A stretch of 15,105 nt of DNA from an uncultured Mordavella sp. (lineage in GTDB: Bacteria; Bacillota; Clostridia; Lachnospirales; Lachnospiraceae): NCBI GenBank assembly GCA_902406105.1, contig CABPCP010000067.1, positions 1 to 15,105 on the forward strand, written 5' to 3'. Below are positions 7,425-14,964 of the stretch, piece by piece. Both the position numbers and the translations under genes were made by a program. Position 1 is the stretch's first letter; every line of letters begins with the position of its first letter. Under the pieces are notes generated by a model. It searched no databases and was not told where the DNA came from. It saw only the letters and a program-made list of their open reading frames with translations.

Positions 7425-7832
7425 TTATCTTTCCATCCCGCTTAAATCATCCGACTGGTACAGTCCCCACCAATATAGAAGCGGGATAATAATATCCACT
7501 ACTGCTGTAAACCCAAACAATCCCAGCATCGCCGTCTGGACCAGAGATACAATCACCAGCAGGCTGTAGATTCCTATGAAGATCACTGCCCATCTTCTGG
7601 ATCTTCCGCTGATTCCTACGATCCCCGCCCCCACGCTGCTGATACAGCTTATGATGGATATGACCAGATTCAAAGGCGTCATGGTTTCCGTAAGCAGACT
7701 CATATCCATGCCTTCTATCGCTTCCAGCTTGGGAAGCATGGCGTAGCTGAAACCTGTGCCGATCAATCCCAGTACTCCCAGGATGATGAAGATGACAGAC
7801 ATTACTTTTAATAAACGTTTTGGTTGAAACAT
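7425..7832 (-). CDS. Small four-helix membrane protein of the ABC export operon
   Basis: I do not recognise a named family. The 135-residue protein has four hydrophobic segments at about residues 9-31, 53-74, 80-102 and 104-123. A short acidic external or internal loop (EAIEGMDMSLLTETM) lies between the first two, a basic GRSRR turn before the third, and a polar tail. The start has a strong GGAGG, and the gene begins 29 bases after the permease stop, so it is probably cotranscribed as the last operon gene. By position it could be an accessory subunit. Bacillus YknW is a multi-helix membrane protein that helps assemble the YknXYZ exporter, but it is larger and I see no clear sequence match. 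The role is inferred from context only. Confidence 0.75.
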   Translation of the reverse strand: MFQPKRLLKVMSVIFIILGVLGLIGTGFSYAMLPKLEAIEGMDMSLLTETMTPLNLVISIISCISSVGAGIVGISGRSRRWAVIFIGIYSLLVIVSLVQTAMLGLFGFTAVVDIIIPLLYWWGLYQSDDLSGMER

Positions 7833-7861
7833 GACTTTTCCTCCTTCTCATTCTTAGATTT

Positions 7862-9097
7862 TTATAATTGCCTCAACGCCTCTATGGGACTCATCCGTGC
7901 TGCCTTCCGCGCCGGATAAATTCCAAATACGATCCCGATCCCGCAGGAAAAACAGGTAGCAAAGATCACTGCCGCAGGTGAAAGCCGGGCTGACAAGCCT
8001 CCGATCTCAAGGGCCGAGATCAATCCCGCGATCCCGGCGCCCAGCAGGATTCCAATGAGTCCTCCAATGCCGGATATAATTGCAGATTCACACAGAAATT
8101 GGGCGATCACAGAGGACGTCTTTGCCCCCAGGGCCTTGCGGATGCCAATCTCTCTGGTACGTTCTGTAACAGACACCAGCATGATATTCATCACCCCAAT
8201 TCCTCCTACCAAGAGAGAAATTCCTGCTACAAACGCCACAAACGCGGTTACTCCGTCCATGATACTGCCCATGGCTTCTGTCATATCCATAGGCTGCTGC
8301 TTGATAAACAATTCCTCCCCTTCATTCATATGGCGGGAGTTCAGAATCTGCACGGCGGATTTAGCCACCTGGTTTTCCTTGGATCCTTCCGCCAGGTATA
8401 ACGTCAGTGATGAGAAATTCTCCGGCTCTTCTCCCCAGTTCTCAGACACGGTATAAGGCACTTCCAGAAAGACCGGCATTTCCATTCCAAACATCGCCAT
8501 CGCCTCTTCATTGGCCGCCATAACCTCTGGGTCCTGATCCCTTACCCCCTTTACCTGAAGCGTCTGTATACGATCCTCGATCTGAAGATCCAGTTCCATG
8601 CCTATGATATCCTCTGTTCCAAATAAATAGAGCGCGCTCCCTTTGTCCACCACGCAGGAGGATGATCCATTTTCCACATCATCCCCAGTGAAATAAGTTC
8701 CGCGGATGACCGGATATTGCAGAGGATTGTATTCTTCATCCGGTGTTGTCAGCGTAAGATATGCGTCAAAACTCCCTTTTCGGGTTTCTACTGTTCCTGC
8801 CGCCTGGGTACTGTTTGCCACTCCGATCACTTGATCCCCCAGCTGTTCTTTTAATGCCTGCACATCCTCCCAGGTAATAAGCTGGGTATTGACGCTTTTC
8901 TCCGGATCTGTCATTACCACAACACTCTTTGTCTCCGTACTGGACATAACATCCGCCTTCAGCCCGCTTCCGATAGAGACGATCGTGATCACCGAAGATA
9001 TACCGATAATGATCCCAAGCATAGTCAGGAAGGAACGGCCTTTATTTTCACGTATATTGTAGAGAGCCATTTTTACATATTCTCCAAACTGTCCCAT
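7862..9097 (-). CDS. MacB/YknZ-type ABC transporter permease
   Basis: The transmembrane subunit of a mechanotransmission-type ABC exporter. The chosen start at 9097 gives 411 residues beginning MGQFGEYVKMAL, with AAGGAG 7 bases upstream. A longer start at 9130 would overlap the adaptor gene and has no comparable RBS. An N-terminal helix at about residues 23-43 is followed by a large extracytoplasmic MacB-PCD domain of about 230 residues. Three C-terminal helices (about 280-310, 335-365, 372-398) form the FtsX domain. Family signatures are visible: MNIMLVSVTERTREIGIRKA in the FtsX region and GIYPARKAARMSPIEALR at the C terminus. The ATPase is encoded separately, as in YknYZ, rather than fused as in MacB of Proteobacteria. 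The adaptor stop lies 4 bases upstream and overlaps the RBS region, indicating coupling. Confidence 0.92.
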   Translation of the reverse strand: MGQFGEYVKMALYNIRENKGRSFLTMLGIIIGISSVITIVSIGSGLKADVMSSTETKSVVVMTDPEKSVNTQLITWEDVQALKEQLGDQVIGVANSTQAAGTVETRKGSFDAYLTLTTPDEEYNPLQYPVIRGTYFTGDDVENGSSSCVVDKGSALYLFGTEDIIGMELDLQIEDRIQTLQVKGVRDQDPEVMAANEEAMAMFGMEMPVFLEVPYTVSENWGEEPENFSSLTLYLAEGSKENQVAKSAVQILNSRHMNEGEELFIKQQPMDMTEAMGSIMDGVTAFVAFVAGISLLVGGIGVMNIMLVSVTERTREIGIRKALGAKTSSVIAQFLCESAIISGIGGLIGILLGAGIAGLISALEIGGLSARLSPAAVIFATCFSCGIGIVFGIYPARKAARMSPIEALRQL

Positions 9098-9101
9098 GGG
9101 A

Positions 9102-10685
9102 TCACTCCTTTTCTGTATCTTGGGGGACACCTGTTGCCTTCATTCCTTCCCTCACATTTCCGGAAACATCGGAAATCACTTCGTCCCCTTCCTTCAGTCC
9201 ATCCAGGATCTCTACGCTGCTGTCAGAGGCTATCCCAAGCTCTACCGCCTGCCTTTTTACTTCTCCGCCTCGGATCACATACACAAAATCTCCTTCTGTA
9301 GATGTATTGACCACCTCATTGGGAAGATACGGAACATCCTTTTTTTCTGCTACCATCATGGTGACTTTTGCTCCTACCCCAACGCAGATTTCTTCATCTG
9401 GATTGCTTATACTTACATCCGCATGGATAACGGAACTTCCCTTTTCATTCGTCAGCGCGATCTTATCCACTGATTCCAAGCTGCCTTGATATGTATTTTT
9501 CCCAATCGTGATCTTAGCGCTGTTTCCTTCTGCCAGATTGTCAAAATCGTTGGCCGGCACTTCCAGCCTCACCTTTACGTCTTGATTGCTCACCAGCGTA
9601 AATAATTCTCCGCCCTGGACCGCCGTACTTCCCTCCAATACTTTTACATCAGAAATGATACCGTCATATTCTGCTTTTATACCTTCCCGTCCCTTCTTTA
9701 GAAGTTCCTCCGTGCCAAGCTGAGCCAATTCCGCCAGATTCTCGGATACCTCCATATTTTTCCTCTGACCGCTGGTAAGGCCTGTATCTGCCGCGGCGGC
9801 TCCCATGCTATTTTCAAGCTCACTCAGACTAGCCTGCAAAGCTTCCAGTTCCTGCTGTGCGGCCGTGAGTTTTTCCGCCGCGGCGCCTCCCCCCGCGCCG
9901 CTTAAGCTTTCCATCTGACTTTCCAGGGATCGATAGGCTTGTTCCAGGCTGCTGATCTGATCGGTAGCGTCCTGAGCGGCAGCAAGAAGCTCCTGGATCT
10001 TATCCGTATTAGACGGGTCTGTTTCATCTAATTTCTCCAGCTGGCGTTCCGCGTTTTCTTTTACTGCCTTCTGCTCTGACTGCTTATTCAGATTTTCCTG
10101 CATCTTTTTTCTAAGATCCGCTATCTTGGACGCGTTTTGAGACGCCTGACTGGATTCAGAAGCCGCTTGTTTCTCCAGGCTGCTGATCTGTGCTTGCTTA
10201 TCTTGGATCTGTTTCTTTACCTGGTCTATAGAATCTGCCGTCTGCGCTTTCCCCGCGGCGGCAGCCTGTGCCGCCCTTCCGCTCTGCTCTGCGGCGTCTT
10301 GATTGGTATATTTCGCCGCTAATACATTTAATTCCGACTGCTGGTTGTCTCTCTCCAGGTTCGTCACATCGAAGGCAACCAGAAGATCTCCCTTCTTAAC
10401 CGCGCTTCCAACTTTAGCGGTACATTGTTTTACAGGAGCATTTACCGGCGAATAGAACACCTTTGTCCGCTGACTCTCCACCGTCCCGGAAGCAAGGTAG
10501 GTCTGCCGGATATCTCCACGCTCTACAGTGACTACTGTAAGCTGTTCTGTCCCTCCTCCTGCGGATAATCGTGACACAATAAAAAATATCAGCACAACAC
10601 ATGCTAAAATAGGTAAAATGATCCATCCCGGCAGCTTTTTCCTATTTGTCTCATCATTTACGTCCTGTTTTCTTGTCCTGAACAT
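9102..10685 (-). CDS. HlyD/MacA/YknX-type membrane fusion adaptor
   Basis: An extracytoplasmic adaptor anchored by one N-terminal helix (about residues 20-42) after a basic cytoplasmic head. A first lipoyl-like half is at about 65-105 (APVKQCTAKVGSAVKKGDLL). An unusually long Ala/Gln/Glu-rich coiled-coil hairpin follows at about 110-320. The second lipoyl half is near 335-365 (AEYDGIISDVKVLEGSTAVQGG), then beta-barrel and membrane-proximal domains to about 520. Its 527 residues exceed the roughly 370-380 of MacA or YknX because of the hairpin. In a single-membrane organism there is no TolC, so the hairpin would span the wall or gather substrate. GGGAGG precedes the ATG. It sits between the ATPase and permease genes and supports one exporter complex; the substrate is unknown. 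Confidence 0.9.
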   Translation of the reverse strand: MFRTRKQDVNDETNRKKLPGWIILPILACVVLIFFIVSRLSAGGGTEQLTVVTVERGDIRQTYLASGTVESQRTKVFYSPVNAPVKQCTAKVGSAVKKGDLLVAFDVTNLERDNQQSELNVLAAKYTNQDAAEQSGRAAQAAAAGKAQTADSIDQVKKQIQDKQAQISSLEKQAASESSQASQNASKIADLRKKMQENLNKQSEQKAVKENAERQLEKLDETDPSNTDKIQELLAAAQDATDQISSLEQAYRSLESQMESLSGAGGGAAAEKLTAAQQELEALQASLSELENSMGAAAADTGLTSGQRKNMEVSENLAELAQLGTEELLKKGREGIKAEYDGIISDVKVLEGSTAVQGGELFTLVSNQDVKVRLEVPANDFDNLAEGNSAKITIGKNTYQGSLESVDKIALTNEKGSSVIHADVSISNPDEEICVGVGAKVTMMVAEKKDVPYLPNEVVNTSTEGDFVYVIRGGEVKRQAVELGIASDSSVEILDGLKEGDEVISDVSGNVREGMKATGVPQDTEKE

Positions 10686-10733
10686 GTTCTCTTTCCTCCC
10701 CGCTTTTATTCCTGTTTCTCTCTTTTTTCTGTT

Positions 10734-11423
10734 TTATGCTTTGTTTCTATATTCTTCCTGGATCTTCCCGTCCTGAATACAGATTACCCGGTGAGCTTGT
10801 TTGGCGATATCCGGGTCATGGGTAATGATAATAACAGTTCTTCCTGTTTTATGTAATTCTTTCAAAATATCCAGAATCTCTCCTGTCGTCCGCGAATCCA
10901 GATTTCCGGTAGGCTCATCCGCCAGGATCAAAGGCGGACGGGCGGCCAGAGCCCGCGCCACTGCGACTCTTTGCTGTTGTCCTCCAGACATTTGAGAAGG
11001 CTTATGATACATTCTTGCTCCCAAGCCGACCATTTCCAAAGCTTTCCTGGCTGTTTCCTTTCTCTTTCTCCTCTCCATGCCTCTGTAGATCAAAGGAAGC
11101 TCTACATTGCCCGCCGCGTCCAGATTATGGATCAGATTAAACCCTTGGAAAATAAACCCGATCTCCCGATTGCGGATCTCTGACAACCTGTCATCCGAAA
11201 GCCTCGATACATCCTTTCCTTTCAGATAATACCGTCCGGAAGTAGGTATATCCAGACATCCCAGAATATTCATCAAGGTTGACTTGCCTGAACCGGAATG
11301 TCCTATGATCGCTGCAAATTCTCCTTCCGAAACCGTAAGACTGACCCCGTCCAGAGCGCGGATCTCATTTTCGCCCGGATGATAGATTTTATAAACATCT
11401 TCGATTCGAATTAATTCCTCCAT
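10734..11423 (-). CDS. ABC exporter ATPase, MacB/LolD/YknY type
   Basis: The 229-residue ATP-binding subunit that drives the exporter encoded by the next genes. All catalytic motifs are intact: Walker A GHSGSGKST (41-49), Q-loop Q93 in FIFQGFNL, signature MSGGQQQRV (145-153), Walker B LILADE with E170, D-loop NLDS, and switch H202 in IITHD. The sequence is typical of the MacB-like group that includes LolD, FtsE and YknY. It is the first operon gene, with AAGGGG 8 bases before the ATG and a promoter about 50 bases upstream. No sensor kinase or BceS-like partner is nearby and the permease is not of the BceB type, so a peptide or toxin efflux role is likelier than bacitracin sensing. The substrate cannot be assigned. 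Confidence 0.95.
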   Translation of the reverse strand: MEELIRIEDVYKIYHPGENEIRALDGVSLTVSEGEFAAIIGHSGSGKSTLMNILGCLDIPTSGRYYLKGKDVSRLSDDRLSEIRNREIGFIFQGFNLIHNLDAAGNVELPLIYRGMERRKRKETARKALEMVGLGARMYHKPSQMSGGQQQRVAVARALAARPPLILADEPTGNLDSRTTGEILDILKELHKTGRTVIIITHDPDIAKQAHRVICIQDGKIQEEYRNKA

Positions 11424-11456
11424 AAAATCCCCTTCTGTATTTTTGTTCTATTATAC

Positions 11457-11466
11457 TAAGCGCTTA
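11457..11466. promoter_or_regulatory. Palindromic operator candidate at the export-operon start site
   Basis: The perfect 10-base palindrome TAAGCGCTTA lies immediately downstream of the minus-strand -10 element, over the expected transcription start of the ABC operon. This is a normal place for a repressor to bind. No regulator gene is adjacent, so the factor is unknown. Confidence 0.35.
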
Positions 11467-11471
11467 ATACA

Positions 11472-11500
11472 AATATACTGCAAAAGATTTCAAAAAGCAA
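11472..11500 (-). promoter_or_regulatory. Promoter of the ABC export operon
   Basis: On the minus strand, TTGCTT (complement of 11495-11500) and TATATT (complement of 11472-11477) are separated by 17 bases. The predicted leader is about 40 bases. A second TATAAT (complement of 11450-11455) lies closer to the gene but lacks a -35. Confidence 0.6.
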
Positions 11501-11571
11501 GTCAAATTTTAATCTCCATTTTTATTTATCGGTATTATCTATAAATCCCACTCAGACATGCTAAAAATAGA

Positions 11572-11601
11572 TTGGTCTTTTCCCGCGCAAAAATCTATAC
11601 T
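11572..11601 (+). promoter_or_regulatory. Promoter of the PrdA-like small gene
   Basis: TTGGTC (11572-11577) and TATACT (11596-11601) are 18 bases apart. The leader would be about 33 bases and contains a strong AAGGAGG before the ATG at 11641. It points away from the export-operon promoter, so the two are divergent. Confidence 0.55.
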
Positions 11602-11640
11602 ATATCTAGATCATTATTTCATCATAAGGAGGATATAGAA

Positions 11641-12057
11641 ATGTCAATTACATCTGAAACCGCAAAAGAACATGCAAACGATCCAGCTGTATTATGCTGC
11701 CGGGCCGAAGAAGGGATCACGATCGAACCTGCCAATCTGGAAGATCCGTCTATTTTCGATGAACTGGTAGATTCTGGTCTCCTTTCTCTTGATGGATGTC
11801 TCACGATTTCTCAAGTTCTTGGAGCCACCCTCACTAAGACCAGCGATTCTCTCTGTCCATTGACACCGGATAATGTATCTGGGTTCAAGGAGGCGGCCGA
11901 CAGTGCCGAGGAAACGGAAAAACCTGAAGACAGCGCGCCGGCGGCAGCTCCCATTGCTGATATCAGAGCAGACGGCGCGGTAACAACAATCCGAGGCGGA
12001 AAAGTTGTTATTTCTATCAAGGAAGGAAAAGACATTTATCTTGAACTGCCAATTTAA
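11641..12057 (+). CDS. Free-standing PrdA N-terminal-like domain (D-proline reductase proprotein fragment)
   Basis: A 138-residue protein starting at 11641, behind AAGGAGG 8 bases upstream; longer in-frame starts have no RBS. The opening (MSITSETAKEHANDPAVLCC, then RAEEG, NLEDP, DSGLLSLDG, VLGATLTKTSDSL) closely resembles what I remember of the N terminus of clostridial PrdA, the precursor of the pyruvoyl subunit of D-proline reductase. A Glu/Ala/Pro-rich linker covers about residues 83-106. The end, IKEGKDIYLELPI, resembles the PrdA segment just before its main catalytic part. The whole C-terminal region, with the Cys that becomes the pyruvoyl group, is absent, and downstream DNA does not continue it. 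It cannot be a reductase alone. No other prd genes are nearby. It may be a decayed remnant or a conserved small protein. The similarity is from memory. Confidence 0.65.
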   Translation: MSITSETAKEHANDPAVLCCRAEEGITIEPANLEDPSIFDELVDSGLLSLDGCLTISQVLGATLTKTSDSLCPLTPDNVSGFKEAADSAEETEKPEDSAPAAAPIADIRADGAVTTIRGGKVVISIKEGKDIYLELPI

Positions 12058-12111
12058 TTAGACGATGTTATCTTCATTCACATATTGTTTCCATATTTAA
12101 ATTTTCTCCGA

Positions 12112-12152
12112 AAATATGGCCGCCGCCTGTAAAACAAGCGGCGGCCATATTT
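12112..12152 (+). terminator. Hairpin terminator of the PrdA-like gene
   Basis: AAATATGGCCGCCGC (12112-12126) pairs perfectly with 12138-12152 around an 11-base loop. The 3' arm ends in TATTTCG, a short weak U tract. It begins 54 bases after the stop. The symmetrical A/T ends could also let it act on the minus strand, but the alpha operon has a better terminator before reaching it. Confidence 0.65.
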
Positions 12153-12174
12153 CGTATAGAGCTTACATGTATTC

Positions 12175-12204
12175 AAAAAAGGACATACGATTGCGTATGT
12201 CCTT
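12175..12204 (-). terminator. Intrinsic terminator of the alpha operon
   Basis: On the minus strand AAGGACATACG pairs with CGTATGTCCTT around a four-base loop (11 pairs) and is followed by six T residues (complement of 12175-12180). It begins 27 bases after the rplQ stop. Confidence 0.9.
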
Positions 12205-12231
12205 CTGTAAATCTGTTTATGACCCTCTATA

Positions 12232-12768
12232 CTATACAAGTTCGATCAGAACTTCCATCGCGGCATCGCCCTTTCTCTGGCCGATCTTCACGATTCTGGT
12301 ATATCCGCCCTGACGGTTCTCATATTTAGGTGCGATCTCGTCAAACAATTTTGCCACAAGATCTACCTGTTTTGTATTTTTCTTTCTTCCAGCCGCTGCC
12401 GCAGGTACGTCTTTCACTGGATACAGCACCTTTAACATCTGGCGGCGAGCGTGAAGTCTGCTTGGAAGATCCTTCTTGATCGTTTTCTCTTCCTCGTCAT
12501 ATACGGTTACTTTCTTTCCGTCTACGACTTCTTTTACTCTCTTACCGTCTTTGTCCTTGCGGGCCACTTTAGCTTTTACAGTAACTTCTTCGAAGTTATC
12601 CTTCTCTTTTACTGCCAGCGCGATCAGCTTTTCAGTGATCTTGCGGATTTCTTTTGCCTTTGCCTCTGTGGTTCTGATCTTGCCATGATTGATCAGAGCA
12701 GTTACCTGGTTTCTCAACAATGCTTTTCTCTGGCTTGATGTTCTGCCGAGTTTTCTATATTTTGCCAT
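12232..12768 (-). CDS. rplQ: 50S ribosomal protein L17, enlarged form
   Basis: A large-subunit protein at the exit-tunnel side. The core is clear: [18 protein letters not shown] at residues 3-20, LHARRQ at 105-110, [20 protein letters not shown] at 140-159 and the terminal [12 protein letters not shown]. The usual length is about 113-127 residues; here it is 178. Two insertions explain this: a charged, Lys/Glu-rich segment at about 56-103 and a shorter Ala/Lys-rich one at about 117-137. I believe similar insertions occur in Lachnospiraceae L17. GGAGG lies 8 bases before the ATG. It is the last gene of the alpha operon, 96 bases after rpoA, and is followed by a strong terminator. Confidence 0.96.
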   Translation of the reverse strand: MAKYRKLGRTSSQRKALLRNQVTALINHGKIRTTEAKAKEIRKITEKLIALAVKEKDNFEEVTVKAKVARKDKDGKRVKEVVDGKKVTVYDEEEKTIKKDLPSRLHARRQMLKVLYPVKDVPAAAAGRKKNTKQVDLVAKLFDEIAPKYENRQGGYTRIVKIGQRKGDAAMEVLIELV

Positions 12769-12864
12769 TTCTTAATCCTCCATTATTTTACACTTGGTTA
12801 TGCATCTTCGGGCTTACTAGCCAAATGCATTTGCCGTGCTCTTCGGTCTTACCGGCAAATCTTT
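12769..12864 (-). other. Structured rpoA-rplQ intergenic region with a repeated 13-mer
   Basis: The 96-base spacer is long for this operon. On the transcribed strand, ATTTGCCG and CGGCAAAT (complements of 12853-12860 and 12829-12836) form an 8-pair stem around a 16-base loop. The 13-mer GTAAGACCGAAGA (complement of 12840-12852) recurs as GTAAGCCCGAAGA (complement of 12805-12817) with one change. Each copy lies next to a small local stem. There is no U tract, so it is not an obvious terminator. Confidence 0.45.
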
Positions 12865-13824
12865 TTATTCCTCGCCTTTGCTTAAGGACAATCCCAATTC
12901 ATCCAGCTTCGCCAGAACTTCCTCCAGGGATTTACGTCCCAGATTCCGCACCTTCATCATATCTTCCGGTGTCCGGTTTGTCAGCTCTTCCACTGTATTG
13001 ATTCCGGCTCTCTTCAGGCAGTTATATGAGCGGACAGACAATTCCAGTTCATCAATGCTCATCTCGAGCACTTTCTCCTTCTCATCGTCTTCCTTCTCGA
13101 TCATTACCTCTGCCGCCTGCGCGACCTCTGACAGATCGATAAAGAGTCTCAAATGCTCACTCAGTACCTTTGCGGCCAGACTCACCGCCTCATCCGGGCA
13201 GAGAGTTCCGTTAGTGTATACGTCTAACGTCAATTTGTCAAAATCAGTGATCTGACCCACACGGGTATTCTCAACTGTAAGATTAACGCGCTCCACCGGA
13301 GTATAAATAGAATCAATTGGAATTACAGCGATTGGTAATTCGTCGTTTTTATTCTTCTCAGAACTTACATAGCCTCTTCCATTCGTGATGGTCAGCTCCA
13401 TGTAAAGTTTGCTGTCTGCCCCGCCGTTCAATGTTGCGATAACGGTTTCAGGATTCATGATCTCAATGTCCTGATCCACCTGGATGTCTGCCGCTGTGAC
13501 CACGCCTTCTCCTTCAAACTCGATATAAGCCGTCTTAGGCTCATCGGTGTCGGAGCTGTTCTTGATCGCAAGAGACTTCAGGTTCATGATGATCTCTGTA
13601 ACATCTTCTTTCACCCCAGGAATCGAGCTGAATTCATGCAGCACCCCGTCAATCTTTACCTGACTGATCGCCGTTCCCGGCAGAGAGGAAAGCATGATTC
13701 TTCTGAGGGAATTACCTAATGTTGTACCATAACCCCTCTCCAGAGGCTCTACAACAAATCTCCCATATTTCTTATCTTCTGAAATCTCGGTTATTTCAAT
13801 ATTTGGTTTATTAAAATCAAACAC
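12865..13824 (-). CDS. rpoA: RNA polymerase alpha subunit
   Basis: Alpha dimers nucleate RNA polymerase assembly and contact UP elements and activators. I place the start at the GTG at 13824, giving 319 residues beginning [11 protein letters not shown], because AGGAGG lies 8 bases upstream of it. The in-frame GTG at 13833 overlaps that Shine-Dalgarno and would add residues not usual in the family. The N-terminal dimerisation domain (about 1-225) contains [23 protein letters not shown] at about residues 27-49. An acidic linker near 238-250 leads to the C-terminal DNA-binding domain with [16 protein letters not shown] and [11 protein letters not shown]. The position between rpsD and rplQ is the standard one. 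Confidence 0.98.
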   Translation of the reverse strand: MFDFNKPNIEITEISEDKKYGRFVVEPLERGYGTTLGNSLRRIMLSSLPGTAISQVKIDGVLHEFSSIPGVKEDVTEIIMNLKSLAIKNSSDTDEPKTAYIEFEGEGVVTAADIQVDQDIEIMNPETVIATLNGGADSKLYMELTITNGRGYVSSEKNKNDELPIAVIPIDSIYTPVERVNLTVENTRVGQITDFDKLTLDVYTNGTLCPDEAVSLAAKVLSEHLRLFIDLSEVAQAAEVMIEKEDDEKEKVLEMSIDELELSVRSYNCLKRAGINTVEELTNRTPEDMMKVRNLGRKSLEEVLAKLDELGLSLSKGEE

Positions 13825-13854
13825 TAGGTCCACCTCCTGTGGTGTTGCGGGTTA

Positions 13855-14448
13855 TTATTTAGAATATAATTCGACGATCAGCATCTCGTCTACAGGAACA
13901 TCGATCACGTCGCGTGTCGGAAGCTCCTTGATTGTTCCTTTCAGGTTCTCAAGATCTGACTCGATCCATTCTGGAACCAGACGTCCGCCTGTAACCTCTA
14001 CGATCTCCTTATATCTTGGAGAGCTTTTGTGCTTTTCTTTGATTTCAATGGTATCTCCCGCCTTGATCAGATAAGAAGGGATATTTACCTGTTTTCCATT
14101 GACCAGAACATGCTTGTGGTCTACGATCTGTCTTGCTTCACGTCTGGTTCTCGCAAGACCCATACGGAACACAACGTTGTCCAGTCTTGACTCCAGAAGG
14201 CGCATCAGGTTCTCACCTGTCATACCGCTCATCTGTTTTGCTTTTTTATAGTAATTTCTGAAAGGTTTCTCCAACACACCGTAGATGAATTTTGCTTTCT
14301 GCTTCTCACGGAGCTGCAGAGCATATTCGCTCATTTTTCTGTTGGATCTTTTCAGTTGTCTGTTTGACTTCTTGTCAATTCCTAAATATACCGGATCCAT
14401 GCCAAGGGATCTACATCTTTTCAGAACAGGAACTCTGTTTACTGCCAT
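13855..14448 (-). CDS. rpsD: 30S ribosomal protein S4, zinc-free type
   Basis: A primary 16S rRNA-binding protein that starts small-subunit assembly. It is 197 residues long, a normal length. The N terminus MAVNRVPVLKRCRSLG has a single Cys (C12), so the four-Cys zinc motif of C+ paralogues is absent. The S4 RNA-binding domain (about 87-150) includes RLDNVVFRMGLARTRREAR and VNGKQVNIPSY. AGGAGG lies 10 bases before the ATG. In some Firmicutes rpsD is a separate gene with its own leader; here it is in the alpha operon, and the 71-base spacer before it shows no obvious S4 leader. Confidence 0.97.
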   Translation of the reverse strand: MAVNRVPVLKRCRSLGMDPVYLGIDKKSNRQLKRSNRKMSEYALQLREKQKAKFIYGVLEKPFRNYYKKAKQMSGMTGENLMRLLESRLDNVVFRMGLARTRREARQIVDHKHVLVNGKQVNIPSYLIKAGDTIEIKEKHKSSPRYKEIVEVTGGRLVPEWIESDLENLKGTIKELPTRDVIDVPVDEMLIVELYSK

Positions 14449-14519
14449 GATTTATTTTCCTCCTAATTTGCTTCACTCGCTTCACGATACTTCTTGCTCA
14501 TAACCGCCCGCATATACGA

Positions 14520-14915
14520 TTATACTCTTCTGCGTTTCGGCGGACGGCATCCATTATGAGGTACCGGTGTAACGTCACGGATACTTGTTACATCGATTCC
14601 ACATGCCTGAAGAGCGCGGATCGCTGCTTCTCTTCCTGAACCTGGTCCTTTTACCATAACGTCAACTGATTTCAAACCATGTACTAATGCCGCCTTAGCT
14701 GCAGTCTCTGCCGCCATCTGCGCTGCATAAGGGGTAGATTTCCTTGAACCTCTGAATCCCAGACCGCCAGCACTTGCCCATGACAGAGCATTTCCCTGCG
14801 CATCCGTCAGAGTCACGATCGTGTTGTTGAAGGATGACTGGATATGTGCTTGTCCGTGTTCAACGTTTTTCTTGACACGTTTCTTTGTCACTTTCTTTGT
14901 AACTTTCTTTGCCAT
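14520..14915 (-). CDS. rpsK: 30S ribosomal protein S11
   Basis: A small-subunit platform protein near the mRNA exit. It is 131 residues long with the family core intact: [16 protein letters not shown] near residues 22-37, [21 protein letters not shown] at about 45-65, [15 protein letters not shown], and the terminal [18 protein letters not shown]. The N terminus has a repetitive [11 protein letters not shown] segment. The ATG is preceded by only a weak AGG about 10 bases upstream, in an AT-rich stretch. It lies 49 bases after rpsM, in the usual alpha operon order. Confidence 0.98.
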   Translation of the reverse strand: MAKKVTKKVTKKRVKKNVEHGQAHIQSSFNNTIVTLTDAQGNALSWASAGGLGFRGSRKSTPYAAQMAAETAAKAALVHGLKSVDVMVKGPGSGREAAIRALQACGIDVTSIRDVTPVPHNGCRPPKRRRV

Positions 14916-14964
14916 AATAAAACTAACCTACGCTTTCCTTTTTGTGTTATTTGTTATTTGTTAC

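Noticed and set aside
7297..7569. Plus-strand 90-codon open frame through the hairpin cluster
   Set aside because: No RBS, overlaps the 3' part of the small membrane protein gene on the other strand, and its composition follows the GC-rich hairpins.
9098..9130. Longer start for the permease (MSPKIQKRSDP...)
   Set aside because: It overlaps the adaptor gene end and lacks the strong AAGGAG found before the start at 9097.
12116..12313. Plus-strand 65-codon open frame across the terminators into rplQ
   Set aside because: It crosses two terminator hairpins, lacks an RBS and is antisense to rplQ.
14449..14519. Possible S4 autoregulatory leader before rpsD
   Set aside because: The 71-base spacer shows no strong stem or pseudoknot-like pairing that I can see.
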